Assembly (NCBI RefSeq): GCF_000720175.1
Contig: NZ_JOIX01000004.1
Span: forward strand, 124,001 to 188,000
Direction of reading: 5' to 3'
From: Streptomyces sp. NRRL S-337
GTDB taxonomy: Bacteria > Actinomycetota > Actinomycetes > Streptomycetales > Streptomycetaceae
DNA length: 64,000 nt
Under the pieces are notes generated by a model. The model worked only from the letters and a program-made list of their open reading frames with translations, did no database searches and was not told the origin of the DNA. Below, piece after piece: positions 1 to 8,541 of the stretch. Made by a program: the position numbers and the translations under genes. Each line of letters begins with the position of its first letter. The stretch's first letter is position 1.

Positions 1-146
1 TCGGCCTGCCCGACGGCCAGTCGGCGCAGCAGCGCCCGCCGCGTCTGGGGCAACAGCTCCGTGGACGCTTCAGAGGTCTCGGCCCCCACCGGCCGGGGGC
101 CGTCCGCCACGGGCTCATCCGACTCCGCGGACTGGGTGATGGTCAT
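1..146 (-). CDS. Partial N-terminus, possible serine hydrolase
   Basis: Only the first 48 codons or so are inside the window; the gene runs off the left edge. The ATG at 144-146 is preceded on the minus strand by a good GAGGAG ribosome site. The visible product is an acidic, Ser/Glu-rich start followed by the basic stretch TRRALLRRLAVGQA. From memory, that stretch resembles the start of actinobacterial serine hydrolases of the beta-lactamase fold, but no catalytic motif is visible here, so the family is a weak inference. It lies 51 bp downstream of the next minus-strand gene and could be co-transcribed with it. Confidence 0.45.
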   Translation of the reverse strand, partial: MTITQSAESDEPVADGPRPVGAETSEASTELLPQTRRALLRRLAVGQA

Positions 147-197
147 GGCGCGCTCCTCAACGACGGGTCCGACTCGGCCGGCCCCCATCCTCACCTC

Positions 198-974
198 TCA
201 CCGCAGCGCCGTCGCCCCGATCACCGCACCCAGTTCGGTCTGCTCGTCCGCCGGCAGCCAACGCGCCGCATGCACCATGTGCAGCGCGGACCGGAGCCGT
301 ACGCGGTCAGCTTCCGTTCCGAGGAAGCCGAGATAGGCCGGGAGCGTCAGCCCCAACGCCTTGAGATCGGCCCGCGCACACCAACGCGCCACCAGCTCCC
401 GGAGGCGTCCGTCAACCTCGGCATCAAGGGGCTGGGGCCGCGCGGCACTGGGCAGCGTGGGGGCACCGGACACGTCGGCAGACACCGCGTCGACCGTCGC
501 CCGCAGCCCCTCCGCGATCGCAAAACGGTTCCAGTCGCCGTACTGGCCGTGGTGGCCGTAGTGATCACGTTGGTCGCGCCGGTCGTGCCGGCCTCCGGGC
601 GCGTCGCACACCCGCTCCGCTGCGCGCAGGAAGTAGTGGTGAGCGAGGGCGCGGCGGCCAAGCCGACGGTAGGCGTGTGCCATGTTCAGATACAGCGACG
701 GATAAAATTCCCGAACACGCTCATCCGCGACGCGATCGGCGCGGTCAAGGCATTCCTGGTTCCACCGCAGCGTCTCCTCCGCCGACGTTTGGTGCCGCGC
801 GAGGTAGTGCGCGGCGATGCACGCCTCGTAGTCGTCCGCAGCGATGCCCCAAGCCTGCTGGAAGAGTTCGCGCGCGGCTTCCGCCCGCCCCTCCGCCTCG
901 GCCTGCATCCCTTCCCCGCACAACCGCACCACGGGCAGTTCTGGATCCATCCTCCCGCTCCCCTCCTCCGTCAT
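198..974 (-). CDS. Hypothetical helical repeat-like protein
   Basis: This 258-residue protein is not assigned to a named family. Residues 20-122 are rich in Ala, Leu, Arg and Glu and read like short tetratricopeptide-type helices. Residues 129-149 form a His/Asp/Arg/Gly-rich low-complexity stretch that could bind metal, though that is speculation. No signal peptide or membrane segment is seen. The ATG at 972-974 overlaps the stop of the upstream MerR/beta-clamp gene by four bases, so the two are probably translationally coupled and functionally linked. A second in-frame ATG eight codons in is an alternative start. Confidence 0.7.
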   Translation of the reverse strand: MTEEGSGRMDPELPVVRLCGEGMQAEAEGRAEAARELFQQAWGIAADDYEACIAAHYLARHQTSAEETLRWNQECLDRADRVADERVREFYPSLYLNMAHAYRRLGRRALAHHYFLRAAERVCDAPGGRHDRRDQRDHYGHHGQYGDWNRFAIAEGLRATVDAVSADVSGAPTLPSAARPQPLDAEVDGRLRELVARWCARADLKALGLTLPAYLGFLGTEADRVRLRSALHMVHAARWLPADEQTELGAVIGATALR

Positions 975-2245
975 CGCCGGCCCCCGGCACCGCGTACAGG
1001 CATCACCAGCGTCGTGAAACTTCCCTGGTCGGCGGAGCGGACCACGACCGGCCGGTCCGCCGAGGCGATCTCCATCAGCACATCCGGCCCCACTCCGGCC
1101 TCCAGCGCAGGCACAAGAACCGCCGCGTCGAAGGCGATGGGGAGTGGGCTTCCCGTGAGCACGGCCCTCAGCCGGACGGGCTGCCTGGCCCCGCCCGTCA
1201 CCTCCAGCGTCTGAACGGACTCTGGATCGGCTGCCGCCGTTTCACGTGAAACATCGAGCAATCCATCGCATGTTTCACGTGAAACGGCCCGCTGTCTCTC
1301 CTCGGCCTCTACCCGCCCGCCGCCCTCGCGCTCGCCCCTGGGAGGGACCGACAACGACACCGCCCCCGACCGCCCCGCCACGGCATCCCGCAGCACCACC
1401 CGGTCCACGATCAGTCGATGCCTCTCCGCTCTCAGACCCTGCAGCACCAGCCGGTAGTCCGGGAACCTCGCCAGATTTTTCGCCTGGGGCCTTTCATCGG
1501 ACCCCCCGCACGCGATGTCGACGGGCTCCGGCACCTCGCGCCAGTCCGCTCCGTTCGCTCCGCTCCGCAGGCGTACGCCCGCCGTCTCCCCGCCACATTC
1601 CACGTCCACCGACACCTGCCGCACGGCCCACTCCGCCAGGCTCCGTGCAGCGTCCGCCCCGATGAGGACCTGCCGTGGTCCCCCCGCGAACTCCTCCGGC
1701 CGCAGCACCCGTACCGCCAGCCGATAGCGATCGGTGGCGACCAACCGCACCTCACCGTCGGCGAGTTCAAGCGCCACACAGCTCAGTACGGGAAATTCTT
1801 GAGCGGCCCCGCCCCGCGCGGCCGCCGGTGCCACCTGCCGTACGGCGCTGGCGAGCTCGGCACCGCCCACCCGCGCCCACGCCCAGCCGTTGCCGTACGT
1901 CGCCTCGCCGGGCGCCTCGGCCAGAAACCCCGCCACGACCGCATGCGCCTCATCGGCGGTCCGCCGCAGCCGTTCCAGATGCTCACGGAGTACGTCCCGT
2001 GCCGCGTCCTGCGGGCCGTCCAGGACGACCGCGACATCGACCAACGACAGCCCCGCCTCCCGCAGGCGGCGCAGCCGCACGGCCCGCGCCGCCTGGCCCG
2101 CGGCATAACGCCGATAGCCCGTCGCGCCGTCCACGTGGGCCGGCCGCAGCACCCCGCAGTCGTCGTAGAACCGCAGGGCGCTCGGCGCCAGGCCCACCTG
2201 CCGCGCGAACGCGCCGATGCTCAACAGCTCGCCGGTGTCGTCCAT
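971..2245 (-). CDS. MerR regulator fused to a beta-clamp-like domain
   Basis: The N-terminus (about residues 7-75) is a MerR-type winged helix with SIGAFARQVGLAPSALRFYD followed by CGVLRP. From about residue 125 to the end the protein resembles the DNA polymerase III beta clamp: VRLVATDRYRLAVRVLRP matches the STDRYRFAVREF stretch of DnaN at 43443, and the end (FTTLVMPVRGAG) matches the clamp terminus (YLIMPVRLSG). It is 424 residues long, against about 280 for MerR activators with an effector domain. Two perfect parS sites lie inside the gene and encode two VSRET segments near residues 320-340. The fusion is seen directly; its function (effector-responsive regulator, or a protein bound to the replication machinery) is unknown. 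Confidence 0.85.
   Translation of the reverse strand: MDDTGELLSIGAFARQVGLAPSALRFYDDCGVLRPAHVDGATGYRRYAAGQAARAVRLRRLREAGLSLVDVAVVLDGPQDAARDVLREHLERLRRTADEAHAVVAGFLAEAPGEATYGNGWAWARVGGAELASAVRQVAPAAARGGAAQEFPVLSCVALELADGEVRLVATDRYRLAVRVLRPEEFAGGPRQVLIGADAARSLAEWAVRQVSVDVECGGETAGVRLRSGANGADWREVPEPVDIACGGSDERPQAKNLARFPDYRLVLQGLRAERHRLIVDRVVLRDAVAGRSGAVSLSVPPRGEREGGGRVEAEERQRAVSRETCDGLLDVSRETAAADPESVQTLEVTGGARQPVRLRAVLTGSPLPIAFDAAVLVPALEAGVGPDVLMEIASADRPVVVRSADQGSFTTLVMPVRGAGGRR
1239..1252. other. parS site (inside MerR/clamp gene)
   Basis: Perfect 14-bp palindrome GTTTCACGTGAAAC, the Streptomyces ParB-binding site. It is intragenic and is read as VSRET in the host frame. Confidence 0.93.
1272..1285. 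other. parS site (inside MerR/clamp gene)
   Basis: Second perfect parS, 33 bp from the preceding one start to start. It is in the same reading frame and again encodes VSRET. Confidence 0.93.
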
Positions 2246-2357
2246 GCACGCGATTCTGGAGCTTCAACCAACCTGAAGGTCAAAGCACGGGATCGATGCC
2301 GTGGCTCGTGGCAGCGACCGGGCCAACTCCGCTCCCTTCAGCGCTTCTGGGGCTGCC

Positions 2358-3203
2358 TCATGCCGGCAAGGCGGCGGTCGCCAGCCGGGCCAGCGCAACC
2401 GCCTCACCGCTGCCCTCCTCGGCGCTGAACACATGCACCACCAGGCCGGTCTCACCCGGTGCGGCCGGCACATGGAGCGTCTCGTAGTCCAGGGTGAGCA
2501 GGCCGGCCACCGGGTGCCGCAGTCGCTTGCGTCCGGCACCGCACATCACGACCTCGCCGCTGTCCCAGATCCGCCGGAACTCGGCACTGTGCGTCGACAG
2601 TTCGGCGATGAGCGCGGCCAGTTCCGTGTCCTCGGGATAACGGCCTGCGGCTACCCGCAACTGGCCCACGGCCTCCGCTGCCCTGTCCTGCCACTCGGGA
2701 TGGAGTTCCTGGGAGGCGGGGTCGCGGAAGAGGTACCGGGCGTTGTTCCGGTCGCGGCGTGCCGGGTCGGCCAGGCCACCGATCAGCTCGGCACCCAGGT
2801 CGTTCCACGCCACCACGTCGAGACGGTGGTTCGTCGCGAAGGCCGGAAGGCCGCTCATGGCGTCCAGCATTCGCTGCAGCACGGGGCTGACCCGGACCGT
2901 GGGCGCGGGGCCCCGCCGGGCATCGGCCAGCGTGGCGAGGTGCCTGCGTTCCGCCGCGTCGAGGCCGAGCGCGTCGGCGAGAGCGTCGAGCACCTCGGGG
3001 GACGGCTGGGTGTTGCGGCCCTGTTCGAGGCGGACGTAATAGTCCACGCTGATCCCGGCGAGCTGGGCCAACTCCTCACGGCGCAGCCCCCGCACCCGGC
3101 GTCGCCGTCCGCCGGCGAGCCCGACGTCCTGCGGCACCACCCGTCCCCGGCGGGCCCGCAGAAAGCTGCCGAGCGCCCGCCGGGAGTCGCCGACCCCGCT
3201 CAT
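2358..3203 (-). CDS. XRE-family regulator with MmyB-like domain
   Basis: Transcription factor of about 281 residues. The N-terminal Cro/C1 helix-turn-helix is visible as RRVRGLRREELAQLAGISVD followed by YYVRLEQGR. The remaining 200 residues match the MmyB-like ligand-binding domain common in actinobacteria (AWNDLGAELIGG, FRRIWDSGEV, HPVAGLLTLDYETL). I chose the ATG at 3201-3203 because MSGVGDSRRALGSFLRARR is a typical start of this family; in-frame starts at 3290 and 3317 would add a low-complexity Gly/Glu leader. It is transcribed divergently from a flavin quinone reductase 185 bp away, the usual layout of a local regulator and its target. The ligand cannot be read from the sequence. Confidence 0.88.
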   Translation of the reverse strand: MSGVGDSRRALGSFLRARRGRVVPQDVGLAGGRRRRVRGLRREELAQLAGISVDYYVRLEQGRNTQPSPEVLDALADALGLDAAERRHLATLADARRGPAPTVRVSPVLQRMLDAMSGLPAFATNHRLDVVAWNDLGAELIGGLADPARRDRNNARYLFRDPASQELHPEWQDRAAEAVGQLRVAAGRYPEDTELAALIAELSTHSAEFRRIWDSGEVVMCGAGRKRLRHPVAGLLTLDYETLHVPAAPGETGLVVHVFSAEEGSGEAVALARLATAALPA

Positions 3204-3388
3204 CGCCCCAGCCTCGGCCCCCTTCTCGGTCCGGTCGCCGGTCCCCTGTCCCCTGCCGCCGGTCTGCTCGTTGTGGTCCGCACCGTCCATGCGGTCAAGT
3301 ATGGGTGGCCCTCGCATTACCAGGATCGCCGTTCCGGCGGTTGAAGCGGGTTCTGGTTACCCAGCCGCGTACGGGAGAACGTGGCCGC

Positions 3389-4237
3389 ATGACCGAAGCC
3401 ACGCCGCAGCAGTCGCAGAAGATCCTCGTCGTCAGCGCCCATCCGGAACCCCACTCGCTCACCGCCGTTCTGACCGCGTTCGCGGTCGAGCACCTGCGTG
3501 CGGCGGGGCATGAGGTGCGGGTGTCCGACCTCTACGCCATGAAGTGGAAGGCGACGGTGGACGCCGATGACTTCCCCGACCACGCCGCGGACCGGCGGTT
3601 GCAGGTGATGGCCGCCTCCGAGCGGGCCACGCTGGCGGGGCGGCTGGCGCCCGACATCGCGGCGGAGCAGGAGAAGGTGCGCTGGGCGGACGCGGTGATC
3701 CTGCAGTTCCCGCTGTGGTGGTTCTCGGTGCCCGCGATCCTCAAGGGCTGGATAGACCGGGTGTTCACCAGCGGATTCGGGTACGGCCCGGCAGTTCCGC
3801 CGCCCTACAGCGAAGGTGCCCTGGCGGGACGCCGGGCTCTTGTGTCGGTGACGGTCGGCGCCCGGGAGTCCGCGTTCTCCGACCGGGGCATCCACGGGCG
3901 GCTGACGGACGTCCTCCACCCGGTCCAGCACGGTCTGTTCTGGTTCACCGGCATGACACCGCTCGAACCCTTCGCGATATACGGCACGAACGACCTGCCG
4001 GAGGGCCAACTTACGGCAGCCAAGCGGGAGTTCGGGCGACGTCTCGACGGGCTCTTCACCGACGAACCGGTCCCGTTCCGGTCGCTCGACGGCGGTGACT
4101 ACGGGCGGGACATGCGACTGCTGCCGGGCGTGGAGGCACCGGGAACGAGCGGACTCGACCTCCACCTCCGCGCGGCCGCGGACATCCGCCCGGACGCCGA
4201 CATCCGCCCGGACGCCTCCACCCGCCCTCGGGGCTGA
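3389..4237 (+). CDS. NAD(P)H dehydrogenase (quinone), flavodoxin-like
   Basis: This 282-residue protein belongs to the flavodoxin-2 / NAD(P)H:quinone oxidoreductase family, which uses FAD or FMN to reduce quinones by two electrons. Motifs are ILVVSAHPEPHSLT at the N-terminus, the signature ADAVILQFPLWWFSVPAILK and KGWIDRVFTSGFGYG. The ATG at 3389 is chosen because it follows GGGAGAAC and starts directly before the flavodoxin strand. The C-terminus ends in an imperfect repeat (ADIRPDADIRPDAS) outside the catalytic fold. It faces the XRE/MmyB regulator divergently, which suggests induction by a redox-active or quinone-like compound; that is inference from context. Confidence 0.88.
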   Translation: MTEATPQQSQKILVVSAHPEPHSLTAVLTAFAVEHLRAAGHEVRVSDLYAMKWKATVDADDFPDHAADRRLQVMAASERATLAGRLAPDIAAEQEKVRWADAVILQFPLWWFSVPAILKGWIDRVFTSGFGYGPAVPPPYSEGALAGRRALVSVTVGARESAFSDRGIHGRLTDVLHPVQHGLFWFTGMTPLEPFAIYGTNDLPEGQLTAAKREFGRRLDGLFTDEPVPFRSLDGGDYGRDMRLLPGVEAPGTSGLDLHLRAAADIRPDADIRPDASTRPRG

Positions 4238-4270
4238 CCCGGGCGTCGATCGCCAGGCGGAGGTCCGTCG

Positions 4271-5746
4271 TCAGGTCTGCGCCATGTCCACGAAGCGCGA
4301 GTAGTGGCCCTGGAAGGCCACCGTGATCGTGGCCGTCGGACCGTTACGGTGCTTGGCCACGATCAGGTCCGCCTCGCCCGCGCGCGGGGACTCCTTTTCG
4401 TAGGCGTCCTCGCGGTGCAGCAGGATGACCATGTCGGCGTCCTGCTCGATCGAGCCGGATTCGCGGAGGTCCGAGACCATCGGCTTCTTGTCCGTGCGCT
4501 GCTCGGGGCCACGGTTCAGCTGGGAGAGCGCGATCACCGGGAGCTCCAGCTCCTTGGCCAGCAGCTTGAGGTTACGGGACATGTCCGAAACCTCCTGCTG
4601 GCGGCTCTCGGCGCGCTTGGAGCCGCCGGACTGCATCAGCTGGAGATAGTCGATGACCACGAGCTTGAGATCGTTGCGCTGCTTGAGCCGGCGGCATTTG
4701 GCGCGGATCTCCATCATCGACAGGTTGGGCGAGTCGTCGATGTAGAGCGGCGCCGCGGAGACGTCCGGCATCCGGCGGGCCAGCCGCGTCCAGTCGTCGT
4801 CCGTCATGCTGCCGGAGCGCATGTGGTGCAGCGCCACCCGGGCCTCGGCGGACAGCAGGCGCATCGCGATCTCGTTGCGCCCCATTTCCAGCGAGAAGAT
4901 CACGCTGGGGAGATTGCTCTTGATGGAGGCGGCGCGGGCGAAGTCCAGCGCGAGGGTGGACTTACCCATGGCGGGACGCGCGGCGATCACGATCATCTGG
5001 CCCGGGTGCAGGCCGTTCGTGAGGGAGTCGAGGTCGGTGAAGCCGGTCGGCACGCCGGTCATCTGTCCCTGGCGGGAGCCGATCGCCTCGATCTCGTCGA
5101 GGGCGCCTTCCATGATGTCGCCGAGCGGGAGGTAGTCCTCGCTGGTGCGCTGCTCGGTGACGGCGTAGATCTCCGCCTGGGCGCTGTTGACGATCTCGTC
5201 GACGTCGCCGTCCGCGGCGTATCCCATCTGGGTGATGCGGGTGCCGGCCTCGACCAGGCGGCGCAGCACGGCGCGCTCGTGGACGATCTCGGCGTAGTAC
5301 TCGGCGTTCGCGGCCGTCGGGACGGACTGGACGAGGGTGTGCAGGTAGGAGGCACCGCCGACCCGGCCGATCTCACCGCGCTTGGTGAGCTCGGCGGCGA
5401 TGGTGATGGGGTCGGCCGGCTCGCCCTTGGCGTAGAGGTCGAGGATCGCCTGGAAGACCAGCTCATGGGCGGGGCGGTAGAAGTCCTCGCCCTTGAGGAC
5501 CTCGACGACGTCCGCGATGGCGTCCTTGGACAGCAGCATGCCGCCGAGCACGGACTGCTCGGCGTCCAGGTCCTGCGGGGGGACCCGCTCGAAGCCGCCG
5601 GGCCAGGAACCGCCGTCGTCCTCGCGGTCCGTCCGGTCCCCGCGGCCGCGGCCCTTGCCGTCGGGCCGCCGGGACCGTGCGGCCGGCAGCAGGTCGCTGG
5701 GGCCGGAGCCCGCCCAAGGGTCTTCCATGGGCTCGGGAATGCTCAC
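4271..5746 (-). CDS. dnaB: Replicative DNA helicase DnaB
   Basis: The hexameric 5'-3' helicase that unwinds DNA ahead of the replisome. An N-terminal helicase-loading domain spans about residues 57-160 (DLDAEQSVLGGMLLSKDAI). The RecA-like motor follows, with Walker A ARPAMGKST near residue 260, Walker B LVVIDYLQLM and the arginine-rich VSDLRESGSIEQDADMV end. Length is 491 residues, slightly longer than E. coli DnaB because of a charged N-terminal leader. The start is the GTG at 5744-5746, with a strong GAGGAGG ribosome site 8 bp upstream. The region upstream contains DnaA boxes. No inteins are present. Confidence 0.97.
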   Translation of the reverse strand: MSIPEPMEDPWAGSGPSDLLPAARSRRPDGKGRGRGDRTDREDDGGSWPGGFERVPPQDLDAEQSVLGGMLLSKDAIADVVEVLKGEDFYRPAHELVFQAILDLYAKGEPADPITIAAELTKRGEIGRVGGASYLHTLVQSVPTAANAEYYAEIVHERAVLRRLVEAGTRITQMGYAADGDVDEIVNSAQAEIYAVTEQRTSEDYLPLGDIMEGALDEIEAIGSRQGQMTGVPTGFTDLDSLTNGLHPGQMIVIAARPAMGKSTLALDFARAASIKSNLPSVIFSLEMGRNEIAMRLLSAEARVALHHMRSGSMTDDDWTRLARRMPDVSAAPLYIDDSPNLSMMEIRAKCRRLKQRNDLKLVVIDYLQLMQSGGSKRAESRQQEVSDMSRNLKLLAKELELPVIALSQLNRGPEQRTDKKPMVSDLRESGSIEQDADMVILLHREDAYEKESPRAGEADLIVAKHRNGPTATITVAFQGHYSRFVDMAQT

Positions 5747-6204
5747 CCCGGCACCTCCTCCCGTCCGCGGCGCGGACCTTGCTGTGCGCTTCCTTCTTAC
5801 GGCACAGCTCTGACAATCGAGACGCCCGACTCCGGTTACGGCGCGTCGAGTTCGGACGTGGTCTCAGGCCGGAACGGGCGGCGGGCGCCGGACCACGGTA
5901 GGCCCGTGGGCACCGTCCGCCAATCTGGTTATCCACAGGCCGTGTGGATGACTGGCCCCCAGCTGTGGAGAACTCCCCGGATCCTGTGCACGGGGCGGGG
6001 GAAACTTCTGTGGACAAGCACACAATCACCCCGTCCCCACCGCCCTGACCTGCGGTTTCCTCATCCATAGGCTGTGGGGGAGAAAAACTTCCACCACCTG
6101 TTCAAGATCGCGGCAAATGGCACGGAGAAGACGGCACCGGACCACGCTAAGTAAGGAGCGCAATGGGTTTGCATCTCTTACCTGTGGAAGATTAGATTGA
6201 GTGC
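5747..6204. other. dnaB-MATE divergent intergenic region
   Basis: This 458-bp spacer separates divergent dnaB and the MATE gene and must hold both promoters. Besides the DnaA boxes listed separately I see no small gene with coding character. Its A+T content rises near 6060-6200. I could not identify convincing -35/-10 hexamers. Confidence 0.6.
5929..6017. promoter_or_regulatory. DnaA-box cluster upstream of dnaB
   Basis: Four 9-mers fit the DnaA box: TTATCCACA at 5929-5937 (perfect), TGTGGATGA at 5943-5951, TGTGGAGAA at 5964-5972, and TGTGGACAA at 6009-6017 (perfect complement of TTGTCCACA). They lie 180-270 bp upstream of the dnaB start. This could be a DnaA-responsive control region or a DnaA-titrating site. 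Confidence 0.6.
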
Positions 6205-7542
6205 ATGACACAGGCTCCCGCGACCCCGCGGCGCATCGCCCGCCGCCACGACCGCGAGATCATCGCCCTGGCCGTGCCTGCCTTCGGCTCCCTGGTCGCG
6301 GAACCCCTCTTCGTCATGGTCGACAGCGCCGTCATCGGCCACCTCGGCACCTCCCAGCTGGCCGGCCTCGGCATCGCCGCCGGGCTGCTCACCACCGCCG
6401 TCTCCGTCTTCGTCTTCCTCGCCTACGCCACCACCGCCGCGGTCGCCCGACGGGTCGGCGCCGGCGACCTGCCCGCCGCCATCCGCCAGGGCATGGACGG
6501 CATCTGGCTGGCCCTGCTGCTCGGCGCGGCGGTCATCGCCGCCGTGCTGCCCACCGCCCCCTGGCTGGTGGAGGCCTTCGGCGCCTCCGGCACCGCCGCG
6601 CCGTACGCCACGACCTACCTGCGCATCAGCGCGCTCGGCATCCCCGCGATGCTCATGGTGCTGGCCGCCACCGGCCTGCTCCGCGGACTCCAGGACACCC
6701 GGACCCCTCTCTACGTCGCCATCGGCGGCTTCTCCGCCAACGCCGCCCTCAACGTCGGACTGGTCTACGGCGCTGGCCTCGGCATTGCCGGCTCCGCCTG
6801 GGGCACCGTCATCGCCCAGTGCGGCATGGCCGCCGTCTACCTCACCGTCGTCGTCCGCGGCGCGCGCCGGCACGGCGCCTCGCTGCGCCCCGACGCGGCG
6901 GGCATCCGCGCCTCCGCCCAGGCCGGCGTCCCGCTGCTGGTCCGTACGCTCTCGCTGCGCGCGGTGCTGATGATCGCCACCGCCATCGCCGCCCGGCTGG
7001 GCGACGCCGAGGTCGCCGCCCATCAGATCGTGATCACGCTGTGGAACCTGCTGGCCTTCGCGCTGGACGCGATAGCCATCGCCGGGCAGGCCATCATAGG
7101 CCGCTACCTCGGCGCCGGGGACCGGACCGGCGCCCGGGCCGCCTGCCGCCGCATGGTGCAGTGGGGCATCGCCTCCGGCCTGGTCCTCGGGCTCCTGGTC
7201 GTGCTCTCCCGACCCCTGTTCATCCCGCTGTTCACCTCCGACCCCGCGGTACGGGACCCGCTGCTGACCACGCTCCTGGTGGTGGCCGTGACCCAGCCGG
7301 TCTCCGGTGTCGTGTTCATCCTCGACGGCGTGCTGATGGGCGCGGGGGACGGTCCGTATCTCGCCTGGGCGATGGTCCTGACGCTGGCCCTGTTCGCTCC
7401 GGCCGCGCTCGCCGTGCCCGCCTTCGGCGGTGGCCTGGTCACTCTGTGGTGGACCATGGCCCTGATGATGACCGTCCGCATGGTCACGCTCTTGCTGCGC
7501 ACCCGGTCCGGCCGGTGGATTGTGACCGGAGCCTCTCGCTGA
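6205..7542 (+). CDS. MATE-family efflux transporter (DinF-like)
   Basis: A 445-residue polytopic membrane protein with about twelve hydrophobic segments, of the multidrug and toxin extrusion family (cation/drug antiport). Recognisable elements include the start DREIIALAVPAFGSLVAEPL, the pseudo-repeat LADTAVIGHLG-like motif VMVDSAVIGHLGTSQLAG, and the second half beginning SAQAGVPLLVRTLSLRAVL. The ATG at 6205 has only a weak AGATTGAG upstream; translation may be from a very short leader. It is divergent from dnaB, an arrangement I recall from other Streptomyces. The substrate is not predictable. Confidence 0.92.
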   Translation: MTQAPATPRRIARRHDREIIALAVPAFGSLVAEPLFVMVDSAVIGHLGTSQLAGLGIAAGLLTTAVSVFVFLAYATTAAVARRVGAGDLPAAIRQGMDGIWLALLLGAAVIAAVLPTAPWLVEAFGASGTAAPYATTYLRISALGIPAMLMVLAATGLLRGLQDTRTPLYVAIGGFSANAALNVGLVYGAGLGIAGSAWGTVIAQCGMAAVYLTVVVRGARRHGASLRPDAAGIRASAQAGVPLLVRTLSLRAVLMIATAIAARLGDAEVAAHQIVITLWNLLAFALDAIAIAGQAIIGRYLGAGDRTGARAACRRMVQWGIASGLVLGLLVVLSRPLFIPLFTSDPAVRDPLLTTLLVVAVTQPVSGVVFILDGVLMGAGDGPYLAWAMVLTLALFAPAALAVPAFGGGLVTLWWTMALMMTVRMVTLLLRTRSGRWIVTGASR

Positions 7543-7583
7543 AGCATCTCCCGCAACGCTCCGCGCTTGTCAATAATGACGGG

Positions 7584-8450
7584 GTGCGCTCGCTTGCCAG
7601 GAAGTCCTTGCTGCCCATGACGTTCGTCATCGTCATGGCAGCTGCCGTGGCGGGATACGCCTCGGACGAGTCGGATACGAGCACCAGAGCCAGCGGGCGG
7701 AGCAGCTTCGGGAAGTCCGGCGAGTCCGGCCAGGACCCGCAGGACCAGGACCCCGCCGCGACCGCACCGGCCGATGACGGCAATGCCTACACGCCCCGCC
7801 GGACCGAGCAGAACGCCCGGGTCGGTGTGGTCTTCGAGAAGAACGACTCCGGCGACCACTTCTGCACCGCGAGCGTGGTGCAGAGCCCGGGCCGGAACAT
7901 GCTGATCACGGCCGCGCACTGCGCCTTCGACGCCGAGGCCGGAAGCACGGTCGACGACCTCGTCTTCGCCCCCGATTACCGGGACGGTGTCGAGCCCGCC
8001 GGCCTGTGGAAGGTCAATAAGGTGATCCTCGACGACCGCTGGGCCAAGTCCCAGGACGAGGACCTCGACGTCGCCTTCCTCATCCTGGACAAGAAGGACG
8101 GCAAGAACATCCAGGATGTCCTAGGTGGCAATACCCTCGGCATCGACCGCGGCTTCGACAACGAAGTCAAGATCACTGGCTATCCCACCAGCCGCAACAC
8201 CCCGATCTCCTGCCAGAACCGCACCACGAAGTACAGCGACACCCAGATGCGCATCCAGTGCACCGACTTCGAGGGCGGTACGAGCGGCAGCCCCTGGCTG
8301 GCCGACTACGACCCCAAGAGCCACACCGGCACGGTCATCGGTGTCCTCGGCGGCCACGAAGGCGGCGGCGACCAGGACGACGTCTCGTACGCGGCGTACT
8401 TCGACGACGACATCGCCGCGCTCTACCGGCGGGCCCAGGACGACGACTGA
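7584..8450 (+). CDS. Secreted V8-like trypsin-fold serine protease
   Basis: A 288-residue exported protease. A signal peptide with RSLARK and a hydrophobic core ending near AGYA precedes a Ser/Gln/Asp-rich propeptide-like segment (residues 27-75). The catalytic triad is visible: His112 in LITAAHC, Asp162 in DLDVAFL and Ser235 in GGTSGSPW, as in glutamyl-endopeptidase (V8-like) S1 peptidases. I chose the GTG at 7584, which gives a complete signal peptide; the reading frame stays open far upstream through the MATE gene, but that part is only a shadow. It starts 41 bp after the MATE stop, so it could share its transcript. Confidence 0.85.
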   Translation: MRSLARKSLLPMTFVIVMAAAVAGYASDESDTSTRASGRSSFGKSGESGQDPQDQDPAATAPADDGNAYTPRRTEQNARVGVVFEKNDSGDHFCTASVVQSPGRNMLITAAHCAFDAEAGSTVDDLVFAPDYRDGVEPAGLWKVNKVILDDRWAKSQDEDLDVAFLILDKKDGKNIQDVLGGNTLGIDRGFDNEVKITGYPTSRNTPISCQNRTTKYSDTQMRIQCTDFEGGTSGSPWLADYDPKSHTGTVIGVLGGHEGGGDQDDVSYAAYFDDDIAALYRRAQDDD

Positions 8451-8490
8451 TCCCGCCGTCGTCGGTCACGGCGACCGAAGACCGGCACGG

Positions 8491-8527
8491 CGAAGGGCCG
8501 CACCCCAGGACGGGGTGCGGCCCTTCG
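8491..8527. terminator. Bidirectional hairpin terminator
   Basis: A perfect 16-bp inverted repeat (CGAAGGGCCGCACCCC at 8491-8506, its complement at 8512-8527) with a 5-base loop sits between the converging protease and rplI genes. It can stop transcription from both sides. Confidence 0.85.
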
Positions 8528-8541
8528 GCTCGGTGCTGCGA

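Noticed and set aside
4304..6070. 588-codon open frame antisense to dnaB and into its upstream region
   Set aside because: Composition is typical of antisense shadow and it lacks a ribosome site; dnaB on the other strand is certain.
6201..8450. A single 749-codon open frame on the plus strand
   Set aside because: Its first two-thirds is the out-of-frame shadow of the MATE gene and is Arg/Pro/His-rich; only the part from GTG 7584 encodes a protein (the protease).
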